From Podila epigama (lineage: Eukaryota; Mortierellomycota; Mortierellomycetes; Mortierellales; Mortierellaceae), in contig JAAAVE010000596.1 in the NCBI GenBank assembly GCA_015679605.1, positions 1-10,027 on the forward strand: a stretch of 10,027 bases of DNA, in the 5' to 3' direction. The stretch's first letter is position 1. Each line of letters begins with the position of its first letter. A program made the translations under genes and the position numbers. Under the pieces are notes generated by a model that searched no databases, was not told the DNA's origin, and was given only the letters and a program-made list of their open reading frames with translations. Below are positions 9,642 through 10,027 of the stretch, in pieces.

Positions 9642-10027
9642 TCAGTCGATGGCTTTCAGCATTTCATCCACAGTCAGATATTTTTCTCTGGGCTTGCCCA
9701 GTTTTGCTCCCCTCTCAAACTCCTTTTGCTCAACCTTCTTCCAGTCCTTGTACGTAACCACTCTATGACCCTTGCTGCGTAGAACATCCATTATTGAAGC
9801 GTCATTGTTCTTTGTGTTGAGCATGGCTTGACCATTTTTCCAATCTGAAATGATCACATCTGCTGTCTGGTATGCGTCTGCCATCGTGGAGACAATGACA
9901 CCAATGGGGCCACGCTTCAGCCAACCAGCGGCATACAATCCAGGAACCTGAAAGAAAAGGACAAGGGAGCAAAAAAGCGGATTCAATGAACCGTTCATAG
10001 GCGCGAAAAGGACAAGTACACAAATGC
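9642..10027 (-). CDS. ARH1: NADPH:adrenodoxin/ferredoxin reductase, mitochondrial (C-terminal part)
   Basis: The FAD enzyme that passes electrons from NADPH to mitochondrial ferredoxin, feeding Fe-S cluster and heme A synthesis; matrix. Only the last exon (9642-9947, 101 residues plus stop) is readable. It is phase 0 and preceded by a ttctttcag acceptor; 9948-10027 appears to be intron, whose donor is probably outside the window. The visible sequence begins VPGLYAAGWLKRGPIGVI, the conserved FAD-contacting segment. TMADAYQTADVIISDW, VTYKDWKKVEQKEFERG and GKPREKYLTVDEML then match the C terminus of Arh1/FDXR. The family usually reads RGPTGVI; here Thr is replaced by Ile. A glutamate synthase-type reductase is excluded by the KPREK tail. 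The gene continues past the right edge. Confidence 0.93.
   Translation of the reverse strand, partial: ICVLVLFAPMNGSLNPLFCSLVLFFQVPGLYAAGWLKRGPIGVIVSTMADAYQTADVIISDWKNGQAMLNTKNNDASIMDVLRSKGHRVVTYKDWKKVEQKEFERGAKLGKPREKYLTVDEMLKAID

Overview
This window looks like a nuclear segment of a fungal genome. It is gene-dense, with short GT-AG introns of about 90-240 nt, tight convergent and divergent gene spacing, T-rich intergenic DNA and a fungal-type spliceosome. Retention of an SPF45/RBM17-like splicing factor and a full-length AIFM1-type flavoprotein argues against a Saccharomyces-type yeast. The wording of the orotate phosphoribosyltransferase and the intron style suggest an early-diverging fungus (Mucoromycota, possibly Mortierella-like). 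That placement is inference from memory of protein families, not a search result.

Layout. Positions 1-899 have no confirmed gene. They hold a protein-like but frame-broken stretch at the left edge (minus strand, about 1-358), an 11-bp minisatellite (441-500) and otherwise unassigned T/C-rich DNA. Next is a four-exon minus-strand SPF45-like splicing factor (900-2732) with an RS domain and a C-terminal UHM. A 264-bp shared promoter carrying a (CATC)n microsatellite separates it from a seven-exon plus-strand mitochondrial AIF (2997-5619). AIF converges on a five-exon minus-strand spermidine synthase (5823-7447). Behind that, also on the minus strand, is an intronless orotate phosphoribosyltransferase (7894-8547). 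A 332-bp divergent promoter follows, then an intronless plus-strand adenylate kinase 6 (8880-9446). The right edge holds the last exon of a minus-strand NADPH:adrenodoxin/ferredoxin reductase (9642-9947; gene runs off the window).

All genes are housekeeping: splicing, mitochondrial redox (AIF, ferredoxin reductase), polyamine synthesis, pyrimidine synthesis, and ribosome maturation/adenylate metabolism. They do not form one pathway; the only structural links are the two divergent promoters and the convergent 3' ends. I reconstructed every intron by reading splice sites and checking phase. All thirteen complete introns are GT-AG and join in frame, giving proteins of 516, 613 and 295 residues for the three spliced genes; the two intronless genes encode 217 and 188 residues.

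I see no mobile element with intact coding capacity, no RNA gene, no CRISPR array and no clear undescribed system. The observations most worth a second look are the G-patch-less RS-domain SPF45, the 30-nt symmetric exon encoding the AIF membrane anchor, and the broken coding-like sequence at the left edge.
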